Shown here one piece after another: positions 1-7,999 of a stretch of 22,252 bases of DNA. The stretch lies in assembly GCA_025455725.1 (NCBI GenBank), contig JALOLY010000011.1, forward strand, positions 1 to 22,252. The letters are read 5' to 3'. Position 1 is the stretch's first letter; each line of letters starts with the position of its first letter. A program made the translations under genes and the position numbers. The notes beneath the pieces were generated by a model. It was not told where the DNA came from, did not search any database, and worked only from the letters and a program-made list of their open reading frames with translations. The stretch is from Amoebophilaceae bacterium. GTDB lineage: Bacteria; Bacteroidota; Bacteroidia; Cytophagales; Amoebophilaceae.

Positions 1-54
1 CAGTCAACAATGTATCATCAGTCGACAATTTATCATCAGCCAACAATTTACAAC
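1..54. repeat. three tandem 18-bp repeat units
   Basis: Three consecutive 18-bp units start at 1, 19 and 37, each opening CAGYCRACAATKTA; the third diverges in its last few bases. The unit is a multiple of three and lies inside an open minus-strand reading frame, where it encodes a degenerate hexapeptide of the form L-x-x-D-D-x (LLADDK, LSTDDT, LLT...). The array meets the window edge, so its full copy number is unknown. Confidence 0.7.
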
Positions 55-229
55 CTTCCTTATCATAAATTACATTACAATTCGATTTAATGGCAACACC
101 CGACCGATAAATTTCCTCGTACACAAGTTCATACATTTTTTGTACATTAAAAAATGTTGCCCACTCTGCTCGCTTCAGGTCCTTCTTGCAAAGTTTTGTC
201 TGTTGTATTTTATCTCCATGATGCTTCAT
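1..229 (-). CDS. partial hypothetical protein, N-terminal 76 residues, runs off the left edge
   Basis: I found an open minus-strand frame from an ATG at 229-227 that stays open to base 1; an in-frame TAG lies three codons upstream of the ATG. The visible part starts MKHHGDKIQQTKLCKKDLKR, is basic at first, has an aromatic helix-like stretch (WATFFNVQKMYELVYEEIYR), then three cysteines and ends in L-x-x-D-D-x hexapeptide repeats. No signal peptide or membrane segment is seen. It starts 23 bp after the mscS stop on the same strand, so it may be the last gene of the alaS-gatB-mscS operon. I do not recognise the family. The repeats at DNA and protein level hint at a repeat-containing protein, but most of the gene is outside the window. 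Confidence 0.5.
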   Translation of the reverse strand, partial: MKHHGDKIQQTKLCKKDLKRAEWATFFNVQKMYELVYEEIYRSGVAIKSNCNVIYDKEGCKLLADDKLSTDDTLLT

Positions 230-252
230 AAAAAGCTACTACGTGTTTGCAT

Positions 253-1332
253 CTAGATGGATGACTGCACATACGGCATTAAAGGCAACGCAAGAGCTGC
301 ACCATTACGCTCGATAATTTGGATAACTTTTAAAAAAATATCCTGCTGCACATCGTAGTAAACTTTCCGATCGATCGTTTTTGTAAATGCATAAATACTG
401 ATCTTAAGTGAACCAGGTCCAAACTCTGCAAAGTGCGCCAGTAACAATCTTCGTTGATCTATCCCGGGGTGTGCCTGTAACATGGTGCGTAGCTCTTGCG
501 TAATCTTATCAAGTACAGCAACATCTACATAGCGAATACCTATCATCTCTCTGATACAGCGATTCTTCATCCTGCTGGAGTTGACAACAATAACAGAGGA
601 TAAGACAGCATTGGGAACATAACACACTTTCTGGTCAAATGTTCTTATTTGTGTAGCACGCCAACCAATGTACTCTACCTGTCCCTCTATTTCCTTGTCG
701 GGAGAAGAAATCCAGTCACCCACTTTAAAATGTCGATCTGCGTAGATCACGAGCCCCCCAAAATAATTGGCAAAAATTTGCTGGGCACCAATACCAAGAA
801 CAATGGCAGAACCTCCACCAAATGCCACAACGCCAGAGACATTAATGCCTAGTAGCGGGAGAATAAATAATACGACGACGATAACCGCGCCCACACGCAA
901 TAACTTGCCTGTGGCTCGAACCGTGGTTTCATCTGGGCGTTTTTTGGCTAAATGGCCTAGTAAAAGCTGCTCCTCAAATAGCTTAATGAACCGTACAGAA
1001 ACCCATGCCAAAAGCAATATGAAGCCAATGTCACGTAGCTTCCATATCAAATGAACAAAGGTATCATCGATCTTCGCACTAAAAACATCGATGATATCAG
1101 ATACTGTTTTTACCCAAATAAAAACAACGAACGGCCAATGGATAGCCTCAAGCAGGGAACTTGCAACGACATACTTCCGCTTAAGAAGCTGGGGATGTAT
1201 CCTTTGGTAGAAGAGGTAGCAAGCATAGGTGAGAAGAACTGCAACACCTGATACAGACAAAGGGTAAGCAAGCCAGGTATGCGCTTGCAGAAACTCTTTC
1301 ACGGTTTTGAGCAAATCCGCTACCACGCTCAT
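253..1332 (-). CDS. mscS: small-conductance mechanosensitive channel, MscS family
   Basis: This encodes an inner-membrane channel that opens under membrane tension and releases solutes during hypo-osmotic shock. The N-terminal half has about four hydrophobic segments. They are followed by the MscS signature: a pore helix rich in Gly and Ala (INVSGVVAFGGGSAIVLGIG), then QQIFANYFGGLVIYAD and the beta-domain start HFKVGDWI. The C-terminal cytosolic alpha/beta part ends near LPLMPYVQSSI. I chose the ATG at 1332 (MSVVADLL), giving 359 residues. An in-frame TTG at 1356 would overlap the end of gatB and add eight residues; coupling to gatB makes it possible but less likely. It sits just downstream of gatB in the same direction. 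The assignment to the MscS family is firm; the exact subfamily (MscS, YnaI or similar) is not settled. Confidence 0.9.
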   Translation of the reverse strand: MSVVADLLKTVKEFLQAHTWLAYPLSVSGVAVLLTYACYLFYQRIHPQLLKRKYVVASSLLEAIHWPFVVFIWVKTVSDIIDVFSAKIDDTFVHLIWKLRDIGFILLLAWVSVRFIKLFEEQLLLGHLAKKRPDETTVRATGKLLRVGAVIVVVLFILPLLGINVSGVVAFGGGSAIVLGIGAQQIFANYFGGLVIYADRHFKVGDWISSPDKEIEGQVEYIGWRATQIRTFDQKVCYVPNAVLSSVIVVNSSRMKNRCIREMIGIRYVDVAVLDKITQELRTMLQAHPGIDQRRLLLAHFAEFGPGSLKISIYAFTKTIDRKVYYDVQQDIFLKVIQIIERNGAALALPLMPYVQSSI

Positions 1333-1345
1333 AAAAAATATAGCA

Positions 1346-2815
1346 TTAACTAACAATACCGTGATCCTGGGTTGCCTCTAGACTTTGCAGAAGCAGTGAA
1401 TTGGCTACCTTGGGGGCGACCTTTCCTTGGCTTCTTTTCATCACTTCCCCCATCAACATACCCAAAATTCCCTTCTTCCCATTTCGATAAGCAGCAATCT
1501 TATCGGGATAGACAGCCATAACCTCATCTACGAGCGCCTGTATCTTCGTCGTGTCACTTTCCTGGAACAAGTCGAGTGTTCGAGCTAGTGCCCAAACACC
1601 TTTTTCAGGCTGATTCAGTAAGGCAGGATAGAGTTTTTGCGAAGCTGTCGAAAAACTAAGCTGGCCCTGCTCTACCAACGATATGAGCTCGGCTAAAATC
1701 AAAGGTGGCAGTGGAAATGTCCTGATTGACAGCGTCAACTCGTTGAGGTAGGCTCTCACAGGCCCCATGACCCAGTTAGAGGCCGCTTTATAATGTTTGG
1801 TCAGCTGGCATAATTCGTCAAAGTACAGAGCAGTATCTCGGTCTTCACTCAGTACGGTGGCATCATAAGCAGGTAACTGGTAGATGTCCATGAATTTCTT
1901 GTGATACGCCCTAGACAGCAAGGGCATGGACTCTCGCAATCCTTCGATCCATCTCTCTGACACGACCAACGGTGGAAGATCAGGCTCTGGGAAATAGCGA
2001 TAATCTTTCAATAGCTCTTTTGTCCGCATAGGCTGCGTTGTATTCGTGGCAGCATTGTAAGAACGCGTTTCTGAAACAACCATATCTCCCCTGTCTAATA
2101 CTGCAATCTGACGGCCGATCTCGTACTCGATGGCCAACTGCACGTGGCGCATAGAATTCATGTTTTTGACCTCTACCCGCTTTCCAAATATGGAACTATC
2201 CTGCAGCATCACCGAAACGTTGGCATCGCAACGCAATGATCCCTCTTCCATATTGCCATCACAGATATTCAAATACCGTACCAACTTCCTAATCTCCCCC
2301 AACAGGCTATACGCTTCTACAGGAGTTCTGAGTACTGGCTTGGTTACTATCTCAATGAGTGCTACTCCAGCCCGGTTAAAATCTAGCAAGGTCTCTCCCT
2401 CCACCAGATCATGTAAAGACTTCCCAGCATCTTCTTCCAGGTGAATACGCTCCAGGGCAATGTGTTTCTCACAACCTTCTGGTGTATCAATTGTCAAGTA
2501 CCCTTCCCGACAAATGGGAGTTTTGTCTTGCGTAATCTGGTAACCCTTGGGCAGGTCAGGATAGAAGTAGCTTTTTCGCGCGAAGATACTCTCTCGAGTA
2601 ATAACAGAATGACAGGCTAGCCCCATTTTAATGGCACAATCAACCGCCTGCTTATTAATGCGAGGTAAGGTACCAGGATGTGCCAAAGTCACCGTACTAA
2701 CCTGGGTATTGGGCAAGGCCCCATAGGCGGCTACTTCCGGAGCGAACATCTTACGCTGCAAAGACAACTGCGCATGCACTTCCAAACCAATAACAGCTGT
2801 ATACTTTTCTCTCAT
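1346..2815 (-). CDS. gatB: Asp-tRNA(Asn)/Glu-tRNA(Gln) amidotransferase subunit B
   Basis: GatB is the kinase/tRNA-binding subunit of the GatCAB amidotransferase, which converts misacylated Glu-tRNA(Gln) or Asp-tRNA(Asn) to the amidated form using ammonia from GatA. The 489-residue length is usual. Visible family motifs are YTAVIGLEVHAQL at the N-terminus, the LLDFNRAGVALIEIVTKP segment, RCDANVSV, and a GatB/YqeY C-terminal domain ending GKVAPKVANSLLLQSLEA. The ATG at 2815 overlaps the alaS TGA by 4 nt (ATGA), which suggests translational coupling. gatA and gatC are not in this window, so they must lie elsewhere if the complex works. Its presence suggests that GlnRS and/or AsnRS may be missing in this organism, which cannot be checked here. 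Confidence 0.96.
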   Translation of the reverse strand: MREKYTAVIGLEVHAQLSLQRKMFAPEVAAYGALPNTQVSTVTLAHPGTLPRINKQAVDCAIKMGLACHSVITRESIFARKSYFYPDLPKGYQITQDKTPICREGYLTIDTPEGCEKHIALERIHLEEDAGKSLHDLVEGETLLDFNRAGVALIEIVTKPVLRTPVEAYSLLGEIRKLVRYLNICDGNMEEGSLRCDANVSVMLQDSSIFGKRVEVKNMNSMRHVQLAIEYEIGRQIAVLDRGDMVVSETRSYNAATNTTQPMRTKELLKDYRYFPEPDLPPLVVSERWIEGLRESMPLLSRAYHKKFMDIYQLPAYDATVLSEDRDTALYFDELCQLTKHYKAASNWVMGPVRAYLNELTLSIRTFPLPPLILAELISLVEQGQLSFSTASQKLYPALLNQPEKGVWALARTLDLFQESDTTKIQALVDEVMAVYPDKIAAYRNGKKGILGMLMGEVMKRSQGKVAPKVANSLLLQSLEATQDHGIVS

Positions 2816-5484
2816 GAATGTTTATTATGGATCGCTTCGCATATTCCCTCATTCATTATGTTTTGCTCCAACAACTCCCCAGCCATCTGAAGCACTTGCG
2901 GTAAGCCCCTCACCTCTATTCCTCCGGCAGTAGCAAAAGTAGGCGTCCCCCCCCCTCCGCCCTGTATGGGGTATGCCAATTTTTTGACAACGTCTTGTGC
3001 GTTTTGTTGCCATCGCTCAGCAAGGTCCTCAGAAAGGACCACCGCAATATGCGGCTTTTGCTCCACAACAGTCGTCAGCACCACGAAACAAGGTTTTCCT
3101 GACTTTCGCAAAGCCAATGCCACCTGCTTAAGAGAGGCTACTTGAGGTAATGCTACTTGAGTGATTATGGTGTAGACACCGTGAACCGTCTGTAAGTTAT
3201 TGCTTAGCTGGTCAATAACGGCCTGAACCTGTATCGCTTCGTAAGTAGCTATTTTCTTGCTGAACGTAGCTTTTTCTCGCAGTAACTTCTGGACTTCTTG
3301 CGCTGGGTCTTTGGGATTCTTTAACAATACTTGCAACGTACTCAGCAAGGTCAGCTGGTTTTGTATAAACTGTTCAGCCGCTACTGCGGTCACCGCCTCT
3401 ATCCTACGCACACCAGCAGCTACCGCAACACTAGCCGTAATCTTAAAGAAGCCAAGCTGGCCCGTGGCGGCCACATGTGTACCTCCACACAGCTCCACAG
3501 AAAAAGTAGGATCAAAAGTGATGACGCGTACCCGCTCGCCATACTTCTCACCAAAGAATGCGGCTGCACCCATGTCTTGGGCAGCTTCCAAAGGCACGTG
3601 ACGCTGTTCTATTAAGGCAATGTTGTCTCTAATTTTCTGGTTCACGATGCCCTCAATCTGTGTAATCTCTTGAGCGCTCAGCTTGGTAGGATGTGAAAAG
3701 TCGAACCGCAACAGTTGTGCGTTTACCAAAGAGCCTCTCTGCTCTATATGAGGGCCCAAAACCTGCCTAAGAGAGGCATGCAAAAGATGAGTGGCCGTGT
3801 GGTTACTTGCAGTCAGCACCCGTCGTTCTGGGCTCACCACAGCCTGAAAAGAAGCCGTAACCACTGAAGGAAGCTTCTCTAAATAGTGAATAATGAGATC
3901 ATTTTCTCTTTGCGTATCTAGCACCACTATTGTCTCTCTTGTTGCCACCAAGTGCCCTACATCACCTGCTTGACCGCCCCCTTCTGGATAAAACGGCGTT
4001 TGGTCGAGTACTACCTGATACACTTGCCGTCCCTTTGTAGTGACCGTGCGGTATTTAACAATTCTAGCTGTTGCTGCTAGCTGATCATACCCCACAAAAG
4101 AGGTAACGGCATGCTCCGTCACCATGATCCAATCACCCTGTTCTACCACAGCCGCTTGCTTAGAGCGTCGCTGCTGGGCGTTCAATGCTCTGAAAAATCC
4201 TACTTCATCCACAGTCAAGTTACGCTCCTTAGCAATAAGCATCGTCAGATCTAAAGGAAAGCCATATGTGTCGTGTAACTCAAAAGCTATATCACCGTCA
4301 ATGACAGAAGTCTTGCCCTGTAGCATCTGAATTGTTTGATCTAGCTTAAGCAGACCCACAGTCAAGGTTCTTAAAAAAGCTGATTCCTCTTCCTTGACGA
4401 TTTGCTCAATGTAGGTTTGTTGCTGCTGAAGATGAGGATAGGGTACACTCAGATGTTGGGCCAACACCCCCACCAGGCGGTACATAAAAGGCGATTCGAA
4501 GCCCAGATACGTATGACCATAACGCACCGCTCTCCTCAAAATTCTCCTGATGACATAGCCTGCCTTAGTGTTAGAAGGGGACTGTCCATCTGCAATGGAA
4601 AAAGTTACCGCACGCAAATGATCCGCTACCACCCTGATAGCGACATCGGTTGCTTGCTCTTGCCCATACACCTTTCCTGAAGCAAGTGTGATGGCCTCTG
4701 TGAGCGGCACAAATAGGTCAGTTTCGTAACTAGTTGCTTTAGCTTGTAGCACCATAGCCAACCTTTCTAGGCCTAGGCCTGTATCTATGTGCTTGGCAGG
4801 CAAATCTTCAAGCTGGCCTGTAGCTAAACGGTTGTACTGTATGAATACTAGGTTCCACAATTCAATCACTTGCGGATGGTCCTTATTCACAAGTGCTTGA
4901 CCTTTCACTTGCTGCCGATCTGCTTCTGGTCTAATATCTACATGAATTTCCGTACAAGGTCCACAAGGGCCTGTTTCCCCCATTTCCCAAAAATTATCGC
5001 GCTTAGGGCCCGCCAAAATCTGCTCAGCTGCTACATACCGCCCCCAAATGACCCGAGCTTCCTGATCTGACTCTAATTGGGCTTGGTCGTCTCCCTCAAA
5101 AATGGTTACATACAGTCGATCTTGAGGCAGTTGATACACCGTGGTCAGTAGTTCCCAAGCCCACTGAATCGCTTCTTCCTTGAAATAGTCTCCAAAAGAC
5201 CAGTTGCCCAACATCTCAAACATCGTGTGGTGATACGTGTCCGCACCTACCTCCTCCAGGTCATTGTGCTTGCCAGATACCCGGAGGCAGGGCTGGGCAC
5301 TAACGACGCGCGGATAGGGAGCCGATCGGTTCCCTAGAAAAAAATCTTTGAACTGGTTCATACCCGCGTTAGTGAACATGAGGGTAGCATCCCTCTTATT
5401 CACAATGGGCGCAGCAGCTACATGCTTGTGTCCTTTTTGTTCAAAAAATTGTATGAACTTATCTCTAGCGTCTGTCGTTTGCAT
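2812..5484 (-). CDS. alaS: alanyl-tRNA synthetase
   Basis: This class II synthetase charges tRNA-Ala with alanine and edits mischarged Ser or Gly. The start was placed at the ATG at 5484 (MQTTDARDKFIQFFEQKGHK), which matches the usual N-terminus and gives 890 residues; a longer frame to a TTG at 5526 adds 14 residues outside the family. The aminoacylation core carries TLMFTNAGMNQFKD and MFEMLGNWSFGDYFK. The editing domain has its zinc ligands in NHTATHLLH (about residue 560) and CGGTHV (about 665). The C-terminal DHHA1-like C-Ala domain follows, with the glycine-rich stretch GGGGGTPTFATAGG. That stretch is encoded by an uninterrupted run of nine G (C9 on the plus strand at 2947-2955). The gene opens the alaS-gatB-mscS operon and is divergent from the M23 peptidase gene, a neighbour arrangement I recall as common in Bacteroidota. 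Confidence 0.97.
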   Translation of the reverse strand: MQTTDARDKFIQFFEQKGHKHVAAAPIVNKRDATLMFTNAGMNQFKDFFLGNRSAPYPRVVSAQPCLRVSGKHNDLEEVGADTYHHTMFEMLGNWSFGDYFKEEAIQWAWELLTTVYQLPQDRLYVTIFEGDDQAQLESDQEARVIWGRYVAAEQILAGPKRDNFWEMGETGPCGPCTEIHVDIRPEADRQQVKGQALVNKDHPQVIELWNLVFIQYNRLATGQLEDLPAKHIDTGLGLERLAMVLQAKATSYETDLFVPLTEAITLASGKVYGQEQATDVAIRVVADHLRAVTFSIADGQSPSNTKAGYVIRRILRRAVRYGHTYLGFESPFMYRLVGVLAQHLSVPYPHLQQQQTYIEQIVKEEESAFLRTLTVGLLKLDQTIQMLQGKTSVIDGDIAFELHDTYGFPLDLTMLIAKERNLTVDEVGFFRALNAQQRRSKQAAVVEQGDWIMVTEHAVTSFVGYDQLAATARIVKYRTVTTKGRQVYQVVLDQTPFYPEGGGQAGDVGHLVATRETIVVLDTQRENDLIIHYLEKLPSVVTASFQAVVSPERRVLTASNHTATHLLHASLRQVLGPHIEQRGSLVNAQLLRFDFSHPTKLSAQEITQIEGIVNQKIRDNIALIEQRHVPLEAAQDMGAAAFFGEKYGERVRVITFDPTFSVELCGGTHVAATGQLGFFKITASVAVAAGVRRIEAVTAVAAEQFIQNQLTLLSTLQVLLKNPKDPAQEVQKLLREKATFSKKIATYEAIQVQAVIDQLSNNLQTVHGVYTIITQVALPQVASLKQVALALRKSGKPCFVVLTTVVEQKPHIAVVLSEDLAERWQQNAQDVVKKLAYPIQGGGGGTPTFATAGGIEVRGLPQVLQMAGELLEQNIMNEGICEAIHNKHS

Positions 5485-5618
5485 CTTACGGGGGGAAACC
5501 GAGAACGTCGAACCTTTCTCTACCAATACTGAACTTGCAATACAAGCACATTACTTTTTATCTTGCACCACCACTGCAGAAAACGAAACTAAGACAATTC
5601 AGTCTATCTACCCATACT
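5485..5618. promoter_or_regulatory. divergent intergenic region between alaS and the M23 peptidase gene
   Basis: These 134 bp separate two genes transcribed away from each other, so promoters for both must be here or just inside the neighbouring frames. On the plus strand, TATCTTG at about 5568 loosely resembles the Bacteroidota -7 element TAnnTTTG, but the match is imperfect and I see no clear -33 partner. There is no AGGAGG-like Shine-Dalgarno site before either start, which is normal for this phylum. The regulatory role is inferred from gene orientation only. Confidence 0.3.
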
Positions 5619-6584
5619 ATGGCGCAGATAAAATACTATTACGATACAGAGACCTGCAACTACGAAAGAATAAAGACGTCAAGATGGAATGTTTTTTTTA
5701 ACCTGGTGAGCTTCCTATCCTCCTCCTTGCTAACCGCCATCTGTATTTTCTGGAGCTACACCGCTTACTTTGACTCTCCCCGAGAGGCCCGCCTCAAACA
5801 AGAAAACGACCTACTGAAGGCCCAATATGCCCTTATTCAGAAGGAAATAGAAAACAGCAGCCAGGTGTTGGCCTACTTAAGAAATCAGGATGATAATCTT
5901 TATCGCGTGATCTTAGAGATGGAGCCTATGCCGCATCCCACAGAAAAAGTAGTTGTTAGTAATCCTGATCGCTACCGAGACCTAAGGGATAAGAATGAAT
6001 TGATCGCAACCACGCTTCAAAAAGTCGATCAGCTTAAGAGACGATTGTATAGCCAGTCCAAATCATATGATGCGCTGTATAAGCTGGCACAAGAAAAGGA
6101 AACCATGCTGGCTTCAATACCAGCTATTCTTCCTCTTGCTAATAAAGACTTAAAACGCCTGTCGTCCCCGTTTGGCATGCGTATCCACCCTATCTACAAA
6201 ATTCCAGCCATGCACACAGGGGTAGACCTCGCTGCACCTAGAGGTACGCCTATTTACGCCGCCGGCAATGGCGTTGTGAAGCTAGTCAAAAGAAGCCCCA
6301 CAGGGTCGGGCAACCACGTTGTAGTTGAACATGGCTACGGATTCCTAACCAAGTACTGTCACATGCAAGACTTCACCGTAAAACCCGGACAAAGAGTAGC
6401 AAGAGGACAGTGTATAGGCTACGTAGGCAGTACTGGTACATCTACATCACCCCACTTACACTATGAGGTGATAAAGAATAGAAAAGCAGTAAACCCTGCT
6501 CATTACTTTGTCAATGACTTAGATGCGATGCAGTACGATATGCTACTGGAGTTGGCCTCTCGAAAGATTCGAGACTCTTCTTGA
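5619..6584 (+). CDS. M23 family metallopeptidase, membrane-anchored
   Basis: This is a zinc endopeptidase of the LytM/M23 family, expected to cut peptidoglycan cross-links or to act as a scaffold in the envelope. The chosen start (ATG at 5619, MAQIKYYYDTETC) matches the typical opening of Bacteroidota members next to alaS; an upstream in-frame ATG at 5535 would add 28 atypical residues. The 321-residue protein has a single transmembrane segment at about residues 27-45, then a coiled-coil-like, charged region to about 185. The catalytic LytM domain follows, with both zinc-binding motifs intact: HTGVDLAAP (HxxxD) and SPHLHYEV (HxH). A proline-rich or second LytM domain is not seen. The gene is divergent from alaS and is followed by a long stretch without a clear gene. 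Enzymatic activity is likely from the motifs; the exact cleavage site is unknown. Confidence 0.93.
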   Translation: MAQIKYYYDTETCNYERIKTSRWNVFFNLVSFLSSSLLTAICIFWSYTAYFDSPREARLKQENDLLKAQYALIQKEIENSSQVLAYLRNQDDNLYRVILEMEPMPHPTEKVVVSNPDRYRDLRDKNELIATTLQKVDQLKRRLYSQSKSYDALYKLAQEKETMLASIPAILPLANKDLKRLSSPFGMRIHPIYKIPAMHTGVDLAAPRGTPIYAAGNGVVKLVKRSPTGSGNHVVVEHGYGFLTKYCHMQDFTVKPGQRVARGQCIGYVGSTGTSTSPHLHYEVIKNRKAVNPAHYFVNDLDAMQYDMLLELASRKIRDSS

Positions 6585-6591
6585 AGTCTTT

Positions 6592-6905
6592 GTCGGGAGA
6601 ACGTGTGAGCAGTAGACGGCGGCCGATGCCTGAGTTTTCAAATATGCTCCCGAAAATTGAGGTGTCTAACATACAAGCCCGGCCTCAAGGTGGGCGAAGG
6701 CGTGAGACCCAACCGTATGTTGCTCTTTCTGCACTCCTAACAGAGGTGAATATGCGGGTGCTATCTGTCGGTTCATTCAACCCTAAGCAAGGCTACGCTC
6801 TCGACGACAGTGGTGGCTATCTCCGTTCAAGGACCAACGGCTACACAGGCTAAAAGGGTAGGACCGATACCGGTCCTAAGAAACCGTACCTTCGGGCGTA
6901 TGTGC
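6592..6905 (+). ncRNA. candidate structured RNA of unknown family (or decayed sequence)
   Basis: This gene-free stretch looks richer in G+C than the spacers around it and contains several local inverted repeats that could fold one after another. They include TCGGGAG/CTCCCGA closing a roughly 65-nt element, AACATAC/GTATGTT enclosing an inner GGTGGG/CCCAACC stem with one bulge, ACAGA/TCTGT, CCGTT/AACGG with an 8-nt loop, and AGGACCG-ATAC-CGGTCCT. A CTTCGG tetraloop lies at the end. I compared it from memory with RNase P RNA, tmRNA and SRP RNA and found none of their conserved cores. A GTGTG near 6603 could be the 5' end of a group II intron remnant, but no domain V is seen. The strand is a guess based on the tetraloop. 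Chance hairpins in a decaying region remain a real alternative. Confidence 0.25.
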
Positions 6906-7159
6906 ACTTGGACTACGATGGATGGCCATTCGCATTAGCTTTAATCATGGTGGCTGGACTCGCTGCTCCAGTTGTATACACCTACAGACAGTACTGGAAG
7001 CCTGTAAGTAGTGTGGTCCCGCATACATTGTCAGCAACAACACAATCAGAGCATGAGATAAGTATTGCCAATATCTCCTTGCAGATTGTGTCTTGCTACA
7101 GGTATAGACGGAAGAGCAGTGTAGTCAATCAACACATAGGTTGCGAGCGCTGGCAGTAA
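6902..7159 (+). CDS. doubtful small ORF with one hydrophobic segment, possibly a gene remnant
   Basis: This 85-residue frame starts at a GTG and opens MHLDYDGWPFALALIMVAGL, a plausible transmembrane helix at about residues 8-28, followed by a basic YRQYWKP stretch. The opening loosely recalls the N-terminal anchor of a signal peptidase I, but nothing catalytic follows, so I do not assign it. The second half is low in family-like features. It lies in the long gap between the M23 and MerR genes. It may be the 5' remnant of a decayed gene, a real small membrane protein, or chance. Confidence 0.2.
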   Translation: MHLDYDGWPFALALIMVAGLAAPVVYTYRQYWKPVSSVVPHTLSATTQSEHEISIANISLQIVSCYRYRRKSSVVNQHIGCERWQ

Positions 7160-7226
7160 ATGCCTGACAACAAAATGTAGAGACGCGCTTGGAATGAGGC
7201 CAGCATCACTTTTATGTAGTCATTCT

Positions 7227-7589
7227 ATGATTTCCAGCATGCGGGATGCTAGCAGCACCAAAAAATATTATGCTATTAGGGAAGTAGCACAACTGCTCAA
7301 CGTGTCTACCTCTCTACTCCGATTCTGGGAAAAAAAATTCCCTTCCTTACAGCCTCAGAAAGACCAAAAAGGAAGTCGAAGGTACACCCAGGCAGACATC
7401 GCACAGCTAGAAACCATTTACCAACTGGTAAAAAAACAAGGCTATACCCTACAAGGTGCCCAAGAGGCGATAAAGCAGATAAAGCATGAGCATGGTAAAC
7501 CGAGAAACAATGTAGAGGCCATACATACACTCAAGCGCCTCAGAGAGTTTCTGGTACTCCTTAAAGAAAACGTAGCCAGTACCGAATGA
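7227..7589 (+). CDS. MerR-family transcriptional regulator, short Bacteroidota type
   Basis: The product is a small DNA-binding protein with an N-terminal winged helix-turn-helix of the MerR type: YYAIREVAQLLNVSTSLLRF, then FWEKKFPSLQP and GSRRYTQADIAQLETIYQL. This is followed by a helical KKQGYTLQGAQEAIKQ segment and a short coiled-coil tail. There is no effector-binding domain or metal-binding cysteine cluster, so no ligand can be assigned. I chose the ATG at 7227 (120 residues); the ATG at 7239 is nearly as good, and a longer frame from 7194 is unlikely. Regulators of this type sit close to alaS and an M23 peptidase gene in many Bacteroidota, where a LemA-family gene often follows; here no lemA is seen. 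Targets are unknown. Confidence 0.85.
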   Translation: MISSMRDASSTKKYYAIREVAQLLNVSTSLLRFWEKKFPSLQPQKDQKGSRRYTQADIAQLETIYQLVKKQGYTLQGAQEAIKQIKHEHGKPRNNVEAIHTLKRLREFLVLLKENVASTE

Positions 7590-7999
7590 CTATACTTATC
7601 GAAGCTCAGACACAAACTCAGCGAACAAACCAGATCTTTATACAGCCGATGTATATGCTAGAGTATGTTTCCATAACTTCGTGTACTTCCTCAATACCCA
7701 CCACGCAGAGCATGGGGAGTGCTGCTCGTTTACCTTGAAAAAGGGGACAAGCTGCACTCCATTACATGGAAAAACAGTCCCCCATCAACCAAGGAACACG
7801 CACCCAGGCCCCCCCTACAATGCACAAAGGAAGCCTCAGTGTGCTTCGTGTCACCTAGAAGCCGCGCACACGCCACACACTGGCGACCAATTTGAGCAAA
7901 AAAGCCACCGCTGCAGGACTAGATATGAAAAAGAGTTGAACAAGACGAGAACGGTTTAAACAACTTAAGCTCAGCAATAAGTACAGGCTCTTGTTCAGT
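7590..7999. other. 410-bp spacer without a recognisable gene
   Basis: The region lies between the end of the MerR gene (plus strand) and the end of rplT (minus strand). One frame (7681-7959) is open for 92 codons from a GTG, but its product is compositionally odd (many His, Cys and Pro), shows no domain and has no likely ribosome entry site, so I treat it as chance. A 9-bp inverted repeat lies at the rplT side and is listed separately. The rest is unexplained and may be a decayed gene, for instance a lost lemA. Confidence 0.6.
7937..7997 (-). terminator. inverted repeat just past the rplT stop, possible 3' end of the thrS operon transcript
   Basis: TGAACAAGA at 7937-7945 is perfectly complementary to TCTTGTTCA at 7989-7997, with 43 nt between the arms. 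It starts 3 bp past the rplT stop in the direction of transcription. There is no T-run after the stem, so it is not a canonical Rho-independent terminator. It could be a 3' structure that ends or stabilises the mRNA. Chance is not excluded for a 9-bp repeat with a long loop. Confidence 0.3.

Noticed and set aside
253..1356. mscS starting at the TTG at 1356
   Set aside because: An ATG eight codons later fits better; the TTG start lies inside the end of gatB. Not fully excluded because of possible coupling.
6581..6853. 90-codon frame overlapping the M23 stop
   Set aside because: It starts at TTG, has a random, Arg-rich product, and lies over the inverted repeats of the possible RNA.
6592..6905. 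RNase P RNA, tmRNA or SRP RNA
   Set aside because: The GAGGAAAGTCC core of RNase P RNA, the tRNA-like ends and tag of tmRNA, and the SRP tetraloop domain were all looked for and not found.
7681..7959. 92-codon frame with many His and Cys
   Set aside because: It starts at GTG, has no domain, and no spacing of Cys/His pairs that would form a zinc finger.
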